From Sphingomonas rhizophila (GTDB lineage Bacteria > Pseudomonadota > Alphaproteobacteria > Sphingomonadales > Sphingomonadaceae), in NCBI RefSeq assembly GCF_014396585.1, contig NZ_CP060717.1, positions 2,294,001 through 2,358,000 on the forward strand: DNA of 64,000 nucleotides, given 5' to 3'. Shown here in pieces: positions 8,412-19,208 of the stretch. The notes under the pieces were generated by a model that was not told the origin of the DNA, did no database searches, and saw nothing but the letters and a program-made list of their open reading frames with translations. A program made the position numbers and the translations under genes. Positions within the stretch are counted from its first letter, which is position 1; each line of letters starts with the position of its first letter.

Positions 8412-9314
8412 TCAGCTCTTCGCGCCGCCCAGCGTAACGGTCAGTTCGTCGCCGCCCTCGGGAATGTCGACTTCGGCGCTGTTGAAATTGGCGCTGCCCC
8501 GCGGCGGGAGCGACGCGGCCGGCGGGGCGATGGTCCACTCATAGACCAGCTTCCGGGTCGCCTTGTTGCGCAGCGAGGCGCGGATCGGCGGTACCGTCTG
8601 GGTTTCGTCGGTCGGATTGATGACCCGACCACTGATCGCCAGCAGTTCGTTGCCGCTCGCCAGCTTCTGGCGGTCGCTGGTCGTCAGCATCACCTCCAGC
8701 GGCGTCGTTCCGGCGCCCGCCATCCCGACACGAGATTTCAGCTCGGCCGGCGCCAGGAACCAGAAGGCAGCCACGGCAGCGGCGACCAGCAGCAGGACGA
8801 CCACGGCCGTTCGCAATCCGCGGCCTGTCCGCTCTTCCTCGAACTGCGGGATGGCGAAGTCCTCGGCGTCCTCGCTCGTCGATAGCGGCTCGTAGGCGGG
8901 CTCGTAGGACTGTTCGACCGGAACGGCAGCGACCGGGTCGCTTTCGGTGTCGACCTGCTCATACAGACGCTGGTCCGGCTCCACGGCCGGTTCGCGATAA
9001 TCAGCGACACCCTGGTCGCCAGCCACCTCCGCAGGGAGATCGGCGACCGGCGGCTCGTCCGGTAGGTCGGGATTGCTTTGCGGCGGGCCGCCCAACTCCT
9101 CGTCGACGGGCGGCGCATCGACATGGAATTGTCCGGCGTTCCCTTCAGGGGCCGGCGTCATGACGTCACGTTCCGCCGGCTGCGCCATTTCGTCGGGACC
9201 GGGCTCGTGCCAGCTGTGCTTGCACGATGCGCAACGGACCTGTCGCCCGCCCGGTGGGATCGCCCCGTCCTTGACCACATATTTGGTGTCACACTCGGGA
9301 CAGGTCAGGATCAT
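8412..9314 (-). CDS. MJ0042-type zinc-ribbon membrane protein (DUF3426-like)
   Basis: A 300-residue protein with an N-terminal zinc ribbon: CPECDTKYVV and VRCASCKHSW give two CxxC pairs at about residues 5-8 and 28-31. A long acidic, Pro- and Glu-rich linker follows (residues 38-165). A single membrane helix (AVVVLLLVAAAVAAFWFLA, about 170-190) leads to a periplasmic domain with ISGRVINPTDETQTVPPIRASL, the hallmark of DUF3426 proteins. Zinc-ribbon proteins of this kind sit beside ftsEX in many alphaproteobacteria, and here it diverges from ftsE across 115 bases. The function is unknown; a link to the cell envelope or division is inferred from context. Confidence 0.85.
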   Translation of the reverse strand: MILTCPECDTKYVVKDGAIPPGGRQVRCASCKHSWHEPGPDEMAQPAERDVMTPAPEGNAGQFHVDAPPVDEELGGPPQSNPDLPDEPPVADLPAEVAGDQGVADYREPAVEPDQRLYEQVDTESDPVAAVPVEQSYEPAYEPLSTSEDAEDFAIPQFEEERTGRGLRTAVVVLLLVAAAVAAFWFLAPAELKSRVGMAGAGTTPLEVMLTTSDRQKLASGNELLAISGRVINPTDETQTVPPIRASLRNKATRKLVYEWTIAPPAASLPPRGSANFNSAEVDIPEGGDELTVTLGGAKS

Positions 9315-9429
9315 GGGCTTCGAATATCCTCCCGAGGGGCGTTAATGCGGGTAAACAGCAACGCGCCCGCCTTGGCAAGGCAGCGCACGCTGTGCGACAG
9401 CTTGGGCAGGACAAGCGGGAGCGTAGGCG

Positions 9430-10151
9430 CTGGAAACGATCGTCGAGTTCGACCGGGTGGGGTTGCGTTACGGTACGGGAGGGGAGGTGCTTCGCGACCT
9501 CGACTTCCGGCTGGCCAAGGGCGGATTCTATTTTCTGACCGGCGCGTCGGGTGCGGGCAAGACGTCCCTCCTGAAGCTGCTTTATCTGGCTCAGCGCCCG
9601 TCGAGAGGCCGCATCCGGCTATTCGGCGAGGAAATGTCCGACGCCCCGCGTGAGGAGATGCCCGCTCACCGCCGCCGCATCGGGGTGGTTTTCCAGGACT
9701 TCCGGCTGGTCAAGCATCTGTCGGCGTTCGACAACGTCGCGCTGCCCCTGCGCGTCGCGGGCCGAAGCGAGGCCGAACTCGAAGGGCCGGTTCGTGAAAT
9801 GCTCGCGTGGGTCGGTCTCGCCGACCGCGCCAGCGCCCGTCCTCCGACCCTGTCGGGGGTGAGCAGCAGCGCGTGGCGATTGCCCGCGCGGTCATCGGCC
9901 AGCCCGACATTCTCGTCGCGGACGAGCCCACGGGCAACGTCGATGCGGCCATGGCGCAACGGATCCTCAGCCTCCTGACCGGTCTCAATCGCCTCGGAAC
10001 GACCGTCATCGTCGCTACCCACGACCTCGGTCTCATCACCGCGACCCCGGGCGCGCAGCTTATCCGGCTAGAGAACGGCAACCTTGTCGATCCGACCGGG
10101 GCCTTGCGTAACCCGCCGGTCGCACGCCAATTCCGGGATGTCGCGTCATGA
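9430..10151 (+). CDS. ftsE: Cell division ATP-binding protein FtsE, one frameshift
   Basis: ATPase of the FtsEX complex, which couples the divisome to peptidoglycan hydrolase activation at the septum. Visible motifs are Walker [14 protein letters not shown]-loop FQDFRL, ABC signature [14 protein letters not shown], Walker [13 protein letters not shown] and the switch His in VATHDLG. The signature is split: the frame is lost at GGGGG 9855-9859, and adding one G restores LSGGEQQR. The start is uncertain. An in-frame TAG lies at 9424, and the first strand [11 protein letters not shown] needs a start at or before 9442, leaving CTG at 9430 as the best choice; the GTG at 9457 would delete the first strand. 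GGGAG lies about 10 bases before the CTG. The stop overlaps the ftsX start (ATGA). Confidence 0.9.
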
Positions 10152-11026
10152 TCGAGCGGTTGCTCGGTACGCCATACGAGCGGCGCCTGCTCGGCGGTGG
10201 TCGCTTCTCCGGGCCGACCGCCTGGCTGATTGCGATCATGATGTTCGTGATGCTCAGCGTCGCAGCCGCGGGCCTGGCCCTTGCCGGCAGTGCCCGGCTG
10301 GTCAGCGAGGGTGTCGCTCGTCGTCACATGGCGCAGATCACCGACGGCCGTTCGACCGGGGCTGCCGCGGTTGCGGCACTCCGCGCCGCCCCTGGCGTCG
10401 TCAGTGTGACGCCGGTGCCGGAAGCGGAGTTGCGCCGGACGCTGGAACGCTGGCTTGGCCCGTCCGCGCGCGATCCGGACGCCGCGCTGCCAATACCGGT
10501 CCTGATCGATGTCGAACTCGCGCCCGGTGCCGCGGTGCAGCCGGTCGCTGCCGCCTTGAAGCGCGCCGTGCCGCAGGCCGAACTCATCAGCAACAGCGGT
10601 CGGCTCGGCCCGATGCTTCGCGCCGTCAATTCACTGGCCTGGCTGTCGGCGGCGATCGTCGCGCTGGTCGCCCTGGCAACGGCCTCGGCGGTCGTGCTGG
10701 CGACGCGCAGCGCGCTCGCCGCGCATCGCGCCACGATCGAGGTCATGCACGGGATTGGCGCCACCGATGAACAGATCACGCGGCTGTTCCAGAGAAAGAT
10801 CGCGGTTGACGCGCTCGCCGGCGGCCTTGCCGGCGCCCTTGCGGCGGGGATTGCCCTGCTGCTGATTTCGGCGGGCAGCCTTGCCAGCGCCGGGGAATGG
10901 ACCGGCGGGCGGTTGCTCGGCACGCTCGACCTGACCCTGCTCGCGTTGCTGCCGTTTATCGGCGCGGCGCTGGCGACCGTGGTGGCGCGGCGAACCATTC
11001 TCCATTCGCTTCGGGCCAGCCTGTGA
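10148..11026 (+). CDS. ftsX: Cell division protein FtsX
   Basis: Membrane subunit of the FtsEX complex, 292 residues. Transmembrane segment 1 is at about residues 25-50 ([23 protein letters not shown] region). It is followed by a periplasmic loop of about 110 residues that would contact envelope hydrolase activators, then three C-terminal membrane segments. The cytoplasmic turn [23 protein letters not shown] is the conserved FtsX coupling region. The start overlaps the ftsE stop by four bases, so the pair is translationally coupled. The stop overlaps the GTG start of the next gene in the same way, making ftsE-ftsX-ydcF-like-plsC one tightly packed operon. Confidence 0.93.
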   Translation: MIERLLGTPYERRLLGGGRFSGPTAWLIAIMMFVMLSVAAAGLALAGSARLVSEGVARRHMAQITDGRSTGAAAVAALRAAPGVVSVTPVPEAELRRTLERWLGPSARDPDAALPIPVLIDVELAPGAAVQPVAAALKRAVPQAELISNSGRLGPMLRAVNSLAWLSAAIVALVALATASAVVLATRSALAAHRATIEVMHGIGATDEQITRLFQRKIAVDALAGGLAGALAAGIALLLISAGSLASAGEWTGGRLLGTLDLTLLALLPFIGAALATVVARRTILHSLRASL

Positions 11027-11559
11027 TCGCCCGCGCCGCCGCCTTCCTGCTGCTGCTCTACGGACTCGGCTTCGCCTTGTTCAGCGTAACGCTCGCCGCG
11101 CCGGCGGAGGCGGACGCACCCAAGACGCAGGCGATTGTCGTTATTACCGGTGGGCCGGGCCGGATCGAGCGCGGCATAGAACTCATGGCCAAGGGAAAGG
11201 CAAAGCGCATGTTGATCGCCGGCGCCGACCCGTCGGTGACCAAGGACGACCTCGTCCGCCGCATCGGTGGCAAGCGCAAGCTGTTCCGCTGCTGCGTCGA
11301 TCTTGGCTCGGAGTCAGTCGATACGCGGTCGAACGCGGAAGAGGCCCGCCGCTGGCTCACCAAGCACGGCTACACATCGCTTCGGCTGGTCACCAGCGAC
11401 TGGCACATGCGCCGCGCCGAATATGAATTCCGGCATGCGCTGGACAAAAAAATCGTCATCGTCCCGGACGCCGTCCGGACGGAGCCCGGGCTGATGACCC
11501 TTTTCGCCGAGTATAACAAATACCTGCTTCGGCGGCTCAGCGTGGGTCTGGATATCTGA
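11023..11559 (+). CDS. YdcF-like (DUF218) membrane-anchored protein
   Basis: A 178-residue protein of the DUF218/YdcF family. It begins with an uncleaved or signal helix (AAAFLLLLYGLGFALFSVTLAA) followed by a domain with AIVVITGGPGRIERGIELMA, RMLIAGADP, VDTRSNAEEARRWL and LRLVTSDWHMRRAEYEF. These match the nucleotide-like binding fold of the family (TGG, TxxNA and SxxHMRRA motifs). The GTG start at 11023 overlaps the ftsX stop, and the stop overlaps the plsC start, so it is co-transcribed with both. Some family members act in envelope polysaccharide metabolism; the exact role here is unknown. Confidence 0.85.
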   Translation: MIARAAAFLLLLYGLGFALFSVTLAAPAEADAPKTQAIVVITGGPGRIERGIELMAKGKAKRMLIAGADPSVTKDDLVRRIGGKRKLFRCCVDLGSESVDTRSNAEEARRWLTKHGYTSLRLVTSDWHMRRAEYEFRHALDKKIVIVPDAVRTEPGLMTLFAEYNKYLLRRLSVGLDI

Positions 11560-12239
11560 TGGCGGTTCTTCGCTCGCTCCTGTTCGCATTGATCTTCTAT
11601 CCGGGGACACTGCTGTTCGTGCTGGCGATCATGGCGGCCACCCCTTTCGGTGACGCCCCGGTCCGGCGCCTCGTTCACGGCTGGGCGCTGTTCCACTATT
11701 GGCTGGTTCGGAAAATCCTTGCGATCCGCTTTGAATGGGACGGAGAAATCCCGCCCGGCCCGTTCCTGATCGCCGCCAAGCACGAAGCGATGGTCGAAGC
11801 GGTCGACACGCTCCGCTTCGCCCGGCTGCCGGTCGTGGTGATGAAGCGCGAACTGTCGGAAATGCCGCTGTGGGGCCGCGCGGCGCGGCAGTATGGGGTG
11901 ATTGGCGTCGATCGGGACGCCGGCGCCAAGGCGCTGCGGGAGATGATGGGACAGGCGCGGGCCGCCGCGGCGCAGGGCCGGCCGGTGATCATCTTCCCGG
12001 AAGGCACCCGCGTTCCCACCGGCACCGCGCCCCCGCTTCGCCCGGGGTTCGCCGGCCTCTACCGAGCGCTCGGGCTTCCGGTGGTGCCGGTCGCGCTGGA
12101 CAGCGGCCGGGTCTGGCCCCGGGGATTCGTGAAGAAAAGTGGCGTCATCCGCTTCAAGGTGGGCGAACCGATACCGGCAGGCCTGAAGCGCGAAGACATC
12201 GAACGACGCGTCCACGCCGCGATCAACGCCCTGAACTAG
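11559..12239 (+). CDS. plsC: 1-acyl-sn-glycerol-3-phosphate acyltransferase
   Basis: Membrane acyltransferase that makes phosphatidic acid from lysophosphatidic acid. The 226-residue protein has an N-terminal membrane helix (FALIFYPGTLLFVLAIMAA) and the PlsC catalytic core. AAKHEAMVEAVD stands for the HxxxxD/E motif, here with Glu as in many alphaproteobacterial members; GVIGVDRDAGAKALREM follows, and VIIFPEGTRVPTG is motif III. ATG at 11559 overlaps the stop of the preceding gene. Coupling with ftsEX suggests coordination of septation with membrane synthesis, an inference from gene order. Confidence 0.9.
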   Translation: MAVLRSLLFALIFYPGTLLFVLAIMAATPFGDAPVRRLVHGWALFHYWLVRKILAIRFEWDGEIPPGPFLIAAKHEAMVEAVDTLRFARLPVVVMKRELSEMPLWGRAARQYGVIGVDRDAGAKALREMMGQARAAAAQGRPVIIFPEGTRVPTGTAPPLRPGFAGLYRALGLPVVPVALDSGRVWPRGFVKKSGVIRFKVGEPIPAGLKREDIERRVHAAINALN

Positions 12240-12255
12240 GTTGCACAATGCAACC
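12239..12255. promoter_or_regulatory. Perfect GGTTGCA-CAA-TGCAACC palindrome
   Basis: A 7-bp perfect inverted repeat with a 3-base centre, starting on the last base of the plsC stop codon and lying 20 bases before the thioesterase start. It resembles other TTGC...GCAA palindromes in this window at 49021 and 50172. It may be an operator; too short a T tract for a terminator. Confidence 0.4.
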
Positions 12256-12274
12256 CGTGCCGTAGGATCGCGGC

Positions 12275-12718
12275 ATGAACATCTACGACGACGTTAGCGG
12301 CATCGAACAATTGCGCGCGATGATGGCGGCGGGGGAAGGCCCCGGCATCGCTCATTCCCTCCACTTCGTCCTGACAGAAGTCGACGACGGCCGTGCGGTG
12401 TTCGAAAGCACACCCGGCGCGTTCGCTACCAACCCGATCGGCACGATCCACGGCGGCTATGCGGCAACCTTGCTCGACAGCGCCTGTGGCTGCGCGGTCC
12501 ACACCAAGCTGGCGGCGGGGCAAGGCTACACGACGTTGGAGCTGAAGGTCGCCTATCACCGCGCGATGACGGTCGATTCCGGTCCGGTCCGCGCGGTAGG
12601 CGAAGTGGTAAGCTTCGGACGTCGCGCTGCTTTCTCCGAGGCGAAGCTGCTCGATGCTCGAGACCGCCTGATCGCCAGCGCCACCTCGACGCTGCTGGTC
12701 TTCGACCGTCCGCGCTAG
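12275..12718 (+). CDS. PaaI-family hotdog-fold thioesterase
   Basis: A 147-residue hotdog protein predicted to hydrolyse acyl- or aryl-CoA thioesters. The family signature is visible as NPIGTIHGGYAATLLDSACGCAVHT, with the HGG and the catalytic acidic residue in the following helix; YTTLELKVAYHRAM and RDRLIASATSTLLVF complete the fold. It stands alone after plsC. Its TAG stop shares the tetranucleotide CTAG with the stop of pheT on the other strand. The substrate cannot be told from sequence. Confidence 0.9.
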   Translation: MNIYDDVSGIEQLRAMMAAGEGPGIAHSLHFVLTEVDDGRAVFESTPGAFATNPIGTIHGGYAATLLDSACGCAVHTKLAAGQGYTTLELKVAYHRAMTVDSGPVRAVGEVVSFGRRAAFSEAKLLDARDRLIASATSTLLVFDRPR

Positions 12719-15068
12719 GCGCGCAGCGTCGCGCCCAGTTTGGCGGCGGCGGCGATGATCCGCTGCCCGATCTCGGCGATCTCGGCCTCGGTGAAGCTCT
12801 TCTCGCCCGGTTGCAGCACGACCTCGACTGCCAGGCTGAGCCCGGCGTCGCCTTCGAACCGGTCGAAGATGCGCGCGCCGACGATGGCCTGCTTGTCTGC
12901 GCCGCGAACGGCCCGCACCAAGGCATCCGCCTGCAGGTCGGCGGGGACGATGAAGGCAAAGTCGCGAGTGACGGGCTGAAGCAGTGGCGGCGCATAGGGC
13001 GGGCGGCTGTGGCCCGAGCTGCGCGATGCCGGAATCGCGTCGAGATAGATTTCGGCTGCCACCGTTCCGGCCGGCAGGTCGAGCGCCTTGGCCACCCGCG
13101 GATGAAGTTCGCCGAAATCGGAAAGGATGGTCTTCGGGCCCAACCCGAACCGCGCCGACCGCCCCGGGTGCCACGCTTCGCCCGCACCCATCGTAAGCGT
13201 CAGGTTGGCGACCGGAGCCCCGGCAGCCTCCAGCAGCGCCAGCACCTCGGCCTTGGCATCGAACGCATCGAACCGCTCGGCTTTGCCCGACTGCCAGTTG
13301 CGCGGGTTGCGGTCGCCCGACAGCATCACGGCAAGGGTCGAATGCTCGCCGTCGGCCAGATAGCGGCGGCCAAGCTCGAATAGCCGCACGCTGCCCGCGC
13401 CGCGATCGGCATTGCGTCGCGCTGCGGCCGCCAGGCCGGGCAACAGCGACGGACGCATATGTTTCATGTCCTCGCTGATCGGGTTGGCGACGACCTTCGG
13501 AGCGCCCCGAACAACGCCGCCTGCGCCTCGGGGATGAAACTCCACGTAACCGCCTCGTCGAGGCCGCGCGCGGCGGCAGCGCGGCGAGCGCGACGCTCGG
13601 CCAGCTGGGACCGGGTAGCGGTCGGACGCGCCACTCCGTCTGCGCGAGGCAAGGCGGTCGACGGGACGGCATCGTATCCGACGATGCGGGTGACTTCCTC
13701 GACCAGGTCGGCAGGGCCGTCGATATCGCGGCGCCAGGTTGGCGCGACTGCGTCATCGCCTTCGAAGGTGAAACCAAGCCTTTCCAGGATGGCGCGTTGC
13801 TCCGCCTCGGGCACGTCGACACCACCCAGTCGCTTGGTTCGTGCCGGGTCGAAGCGCACATGCTTTCGCCCGAGCGGCGCCTCACCGGCGCGCGTCACGC
13901 GGCTCGCTTCACCGCCACAGATGTCGAGGATGAGACCGGTCAGGATCGCCAATCCATCGTCGAGGAAGGCCGGATCGACCCCGCGCTCGAAGCGGCTGCG
14001 CGCGTCACTGGTCAGGCCCAGTGCCTGTCCGGTGCGGGCGATATTGTCAGGGGTGAAATAGGCGATTTCCAGCAGCGTTTCGGTCGTGTCGGCGCCGACA
14101 CCCGAATGTTCGCCGCCCATGATGCCGCCGATGTCGTGCACCGCCCGATCATCGGCGATCACGGTCATCGCCGGGGTCAGCGCGAATTCCTTCTCGTTCA
14201 ATGCGACGACGGTCTCGCCCTCGCGAGCGCGGCGCGCCACGACCGTGCCCGACAGCGTCTTGACGTCATAGGCGTGCGCCGGCCGGCCGAGGTCGAGCAT
14301 GACGTAATTGGTGATGTCGACCAGAGCCGAGATCGGTCGCTGTCCCGCCGACCGCAGCCGCTGCTGCATCCAGTCGGGGCTGGCGCCGTTGGTCAGCCCG
14401 CGAACGGTACGACCGTAAAAGGCCGGGCAACCGTCGGGATCCTCGATGCGGATCTCGATCGGGTTGTCGAAACTGCCGTCGATCGCGGGAACGTCCAGCG
14501 GCTTCAACGTGCCATGGCCGGCGGCGGCAAGGTCGCGGGCGATGCCGCGAACGCCCATGCAATCCTGCCGGTTGGGCGTGATCGCCACGTCGAATACCGC
14601 ATCGTCCAGCCCGGCATAGTCGGCGAAGCTCGTACCGACCGGCGCGTCGACCGCCAGTTCGATGATCCCGTCATGGTCGTCGCCCAGCTGGAGCTCGCGC
14701 GTGGAGCACATCATGCCGTTGCTTTCGACGCCGCGGATCGCCGCCTTCTTCAGCGTGATGTCGCTTCCGGGCACATAGGTGCCCGGCCCGCCGAACACGC
14801 CGACCAGGCCGGCGCGGGCGTTGGGGGCGCCGCAAACGACCTGCAGCGGCTGGCCGTCCCCAGTGTCGACGGTCAGCACCTGCAGCTTTTCGGCCTGCGG
14901 ATGACGCTCGGCAGTCAGCACCCGGGCGACGCGGAACGGCTTTAGCGCTTCGGCGGGATTGTCGACGCCCTCGACCTCCAGACCGATCTTGGTCATCGCT
15001 TCGGCGATCGCCTGGGCGTCGAGCGTAGTGTCGAGGTGCTGCTTCAGCCAGCTTAGCGAGAACTTCAT
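12715..15068 (-). CDS. pheT: Phenylalanine--tRNA ligase beta subunit, one frameshift
   Basis: Beta chain of the alpha2-beta2 phenylalanyl-tRNA synthetase, about 785 residues after repair. The N-terminal tRNA-binding EMAP-like domain is visible ([19 protein letters not shown]), then the B3/B4 editing region and the B5 domain. The frame is lost at CCCC 13505-13508 on the plus strand; one more base there joins AQAALFG to [20 protein letters not shown], a highly conserved motif. The second frame runs to 12715 and includes the C-terminal anticodon-binding FDX-ACB domain ([15 protein letters not shown]). ATG at 15068 overlaps the pheS stop (ATGA), so the subunits are coupled. Its stop overlaps that of the thioesterase. 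As pheT is essential, the break is almost certainly a sequence error. Confidence 0.93.
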
Positions 15069-16139
15069 GCGCCGACTCCCCCGACAGCGTGGGGACGTCG
15101 AGGAAGCGGAACCCGTAATGCTTCATCCAGCGCAGGTCGCCGTCGAAGAAGGCGCGCAGATCGTCCATGCCGTATTTCAACATCGCCAACCGGTCGACGC
15201 CGGTGCCGAAGGCGAAGCCCTGCCACTCGTCGGGGTCGAGCCCGCAATTGGCGATCACCTTGGGGTGGACCATGCCGCTGCCCAGCACCTCCAGCCAGCC
15301 GTCGGACCCGCCGACCACGCGGCGGCCTTTTTCGTAGCTCCAGCCGACATCGACTTCCGCCGACGGCTCAGTGAACGGGAAATAGGACGGGCGCAGGCGA
15401 AGGACGACGTCGTCGCGCTCGAAGAACGCCTTAAGGAATGTTTCGAGTGTCCACTTGAGGTGGCCAAGATGGATGCCCCGATCGATCACCAGCCCCTCGA
15501 TCTGGTGGAACATCGGCGTGTGCGTCGCGTCGCTGTCGCTGCGATAGACGCGGCCCGGGGCGATGATGCGGATTGGCGGCGGCATGGTCTGCATCGTCCG
15601 GATCTGGACCGGCGAGGTGTGCGTGCGCAGGACCATCGGTCGCTCATGCTCACCCTCGATGTAGAACGTGTCCATCATCGCCCGCGCCGGGTGAGTCTCG
15701 GGAATGTTGAGCGCGGTGAAATTGTGCCAGTCGTCCTCGATCTCCGGCCCTTCGGCGACGGCAAAGCCCATGTCGGCGAAGATTTCGGCCAGCTCGTCCA
15801 TCACCTGGCTGACCGGGTGGATCGACCCCTTCGGCGTCTCACGGGCCGGCAGCGACAGGTCGACCCGCTCGGTCGCCAGCCGCTGCTCCAGCTCGGCCGC
15901 TTCCAGGGCCGCCTTGCGGTCGGCCAGTGCGGTGCTGACCGCTTCACGCGCGCCGTGGATGGCGGGACCGCGCGTCGTGCGCTCTTCCGGCGACAGCGCC
16001 CCATTGTCTTCAGCAGCGCGCTGATCTCGCCCGACTTGCCAAGCGCGCCGACGCGCAGCGTTTCCAGCGCGCCGAGGTCGGGCGCTTCGGCGATCTTGCG
16101 GGTCCAGCTTTCGGCCAGGGCTTGGGGGTCGACACTCAT
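15065..16139 (-). CDS. pheS: Phenylalanine--tRNA ligase alpha subunit, two frameshifts
   Basis: Catalytic alpha chain that activates phenylalanine and charges tRNA-Phe, about 358 residues after repair. The N-terminal coiled coil (residues 1-100), the class II core with [31 protein letters not shown] (motif 2), [12 protein letters not shown] and motif 3 [17 protein letters not shown] are all present. Two breaks occur. At CCCC 15999-16002 one extra base joins LLKTMG to [11 protein letters not shown]. At CCCCC 15078-15082 one extra base gives the normal C-terminus TLSGGVGA and a stop at 15065-15067. Without repair the frame would run on into pheT and look like a fusion. It is the first gene of pheST. 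Confidence 0.92.
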
Positions 16140-16182
16140 GGGAATGGGCCTTTGCCAAGGCCGGCCGCCAAAAGCAAAGGCT

Positions 16183-17586
16183 TCAACCGGCGAAGAAGGG
16201 GTAGGGGCTGATCGTCTTGCGGTCGGCGCTGACGGTCAGCGCGCGTCCGGCCGGCGCGGTGGCGCGAAACGGGCATTGCACGCGCGGGCAGATCGAGCAG
16301 GCTGGTCCCACCGGCGTTACCGGCGGATCGGCAAGATTGAGGCCATCGGCGCACGACAGCCGGTGGGCATGGCGAATGTCGCAGCCCAGCCCGATCGCCA
16401 GTAATCCGCCCGACAGGCCGGTCGGGATTGGCCGGTCGATCGTTCGCGACACGGTGAAGTATCGCTGGCCGTCCGGCGTCTCGATGATCTGTGTCACCAC
16501 CTGCCCTGCGGTCTGGAACGCGGCGTGGAGGTTCCAGCGCGGGCAAGTGCCGCCGTAGCGAGAGAAGGGGAAATTCTCGCCGGCATAGCGCTTGCTGATG
16601 TTCCCGGCCGGATCGACGCGCAGCATGAAAAAGGGGACTCCGCGCGCGTTCGGGCGGTTCATCGTCGTCAGCCGGTGGGCGACCTGCTCGACATTGGCGC
16701 CATATTCGCCGCACAGCTTGTCGATCGAATAGCGATACTCCTCGGTGCTGGCGAGGAAGCGGCCATAGGGCATGATGATCGCCCCGGCCGCATAGTTGGC
16801 CAGGCTGACCAGCAACAGGTTGCGCGATCCCTGGTCGGGCGGCGCGGCGTCGTCGACCATCCGTTTCAGGATCGGGCCGAATTCGATCAACGCCAACTGG
16901 TATGCAAGACCGAACGTCCGGTTCTCCGACCGCAACAGCGACGATAGCGACAACCGCTTGCGCTCGGTATCGAACACCTGGCTGGCCTCGCCGAGCTGTG
17001 ACGACGGCACGATCGTGGCGGTGATGCCGAATGCGTCCTTGAGGCGGCGGCGGAGCGGCTCGGCCAGCGAAAGCCCGTCGTGCATCGCCCCACCGACGGT
17101 CTCCGCGCAATCCTCCAGTTCGGGGAAATGGTTGCGCTGGGCCTGGATATAGTCGCGCACCCAGGCTTCCGGCGTGACCATCGTCCGGGCGTCGCCATTG
17201 CCCTCGATGCCGGGCCGGCGGGTGTCGTTCAGCGCTTCGTAGAGCCGGGCGATGGCGTCGGCGACCGACGGCGCGTTGCTCGCGATCTCGACCAGTTCAT
17301 AGCGGGGAATGTTGAGGTCGGCGAACAGGCTGTCGGCGAAGATTTCGCCCAGATGCTCGGGCCCGGTTCGCTCAGCACTCGGCGCTGCGAAGCTGTTGAG
17401 GTCGACGTCGAACGTCGCCGCCAACCGTACCAGAACGCCGGCGCTGACCGGCCGCTGGTTGCGCTCGAGATGGTTGAGATAGGACGGCGATACGCCCAGC
17501 GCCGATGCCATCGCGCTCTGGGTCATGCCCCGGTCGCGGCGGAGTCGACGTAACCGTGTCCCCAAGAAGAGTTTCTGCGCCCCCAC
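16183..17586 (-). CDS. XRE-family regulator of acetate/glyoxylate metabolism (RamB/ScfR type)
   Basis: A 467-residue transcription factor. Residues 10-65 form an XRE helix-turn-helix ([34 protein letters not shown]). The central part resembles IrrE-type domains, and the C-terminal DUF2083-like domain has conserved Cys residues ([25 protein letters not shown]). Members of this family respond to short-chain acyl-CoA metabolism, and RamB controls isocitrate lyase and malate synthase in actinobacteria. Divergent position next to aceA strongly supports the same role here. The start is GTG at 17586; the 128-base gap to aceA holds the likely operator. Confidence 0.85.
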   Translation of the reverse strand: MGAQKLFLGTRLRRLRRDRGMTQSAMASALGVSPSYLNHLERNQRPVSAGVLVRLAATFDVDLNSFAAPSAERTGPEHLGEIFADSLFADLNIPRYELVEIASNAPSVADAIARLYEALNDTRRPGIEGNGDARTMVTPEAWVRDYIQAQRNHFPELEDCAETVGGAMHDGLSLAEPLRRRLKDAFGITATIVPSSQLGEASQVFDTERKRLSLSSLLRSENRTFGLAYQLALIEFGPILKRMVDDAAPPDQGSRNLLLVSLANYAAGAIIMPYGRFLASTEEYRYSIDKLCGEYGANVEQVAHRLTTMNRPNARGVPFFMLRVDPAGNISKRYAGENFPFSRYGGTCPRWNLHAAFQTAGQVVTQIIETPDGQRYFTVSRTIDRPIPTGLSGGLLAIGLGCDIRHAHRLSCADGLNLADPPVTPVGPACSICPRVQCPFRATAPAGRALTVSADRKTISPYPFFAG

Positions 17587-17594
17587 CGCTACAA

Positions 17595-17613
17595 TTTGTC
17601 ATGACTTCACAAA
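17595..17613. promoter_or_regulatory. Candidate regulator binding site between ramB-like gene and aceA
   Basis: TTTGT-N9-ACAAA inverted repeat with the perfect 8-bp palindrome GTCATGAC (17598-17605) nested in it, 9 bases upstream of the regulator start and about 100 bases before aceA. GACAAG occurs twice just downstream (17617, 17632). Binding is inferred from position. Confidence 0.4.
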
Positions 17614-17714
17614 AACGACAAGTCACATCGCGACAAGGCGTCTCTAATTGCCATTCTCGAGGTCTCTGGCGACAGGCAGCCTTGCGGTCACATTCTTCTG
17701 CCGGAGTCGATTCG

Positions 17715-18989
<1,275 letters not shown>

Positions 18990-19010
18990 TTCGCAGGAAA
19001 GGATAGCACC

Positions 19011-19208
19011 ATGACTCAGCGTTATTGGGTAATCGGCGGCGAGTATCGCGACTGCGAATTCGCCCAGCTCGTGCCGGGCACGGAGCAGATTCACGGTCCG
19101 TTCGGCGACGAAGGCAAGGCGCGCCGCGAATGGACGCGCCTGACCTTTCGCGACCAGTGCCCGGCCACGCGCCGCTACGCCATCGCGTCGGAGCCGATGG
19201 CCCGATGA
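19011..19208 (+). CDS. DUF4170 small protein
   Basis: A 65-residue cytoplasmic protein starting MTQRYWVIGGEYRDCEFAQL, which I recognise as the conserved start of the DUF4170 family; function unknown. It is placed 21 bases after aceA, with AGGAAAG before the ATG, and its stop overlaps the malate synthase start (ATGA). This tight embedding suggests it is translated with the glyoxylate-shunt enzymes. Aromatic residues and the phrase HGPFGDEGKARREWTRLTF suggest a compact single domain. Confidence 0.85.
   Translation: MTQRYWVIGGEYRDCEFAQLVPGTEQIHGPFGDEGKARREWTRLTFRDQCPATRRYAIASEPMAR

Noticed and set aside
9855-9859. Programmed ribosomal frameshifting as the cause of the broken genes
   Set aside because: The sites lack typical A/T-rich slippery heptamers, lie in many unrelated genes, and all point to one missing G or C, which fits sequencing error better.
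14671-16158. Apparent fusion of pheS with part of pheT
   Set aside because: Frame read-through caused by the lost base at 15078-15082; restored, pheS stops at 15065-15067 and overlaps the pheT start.
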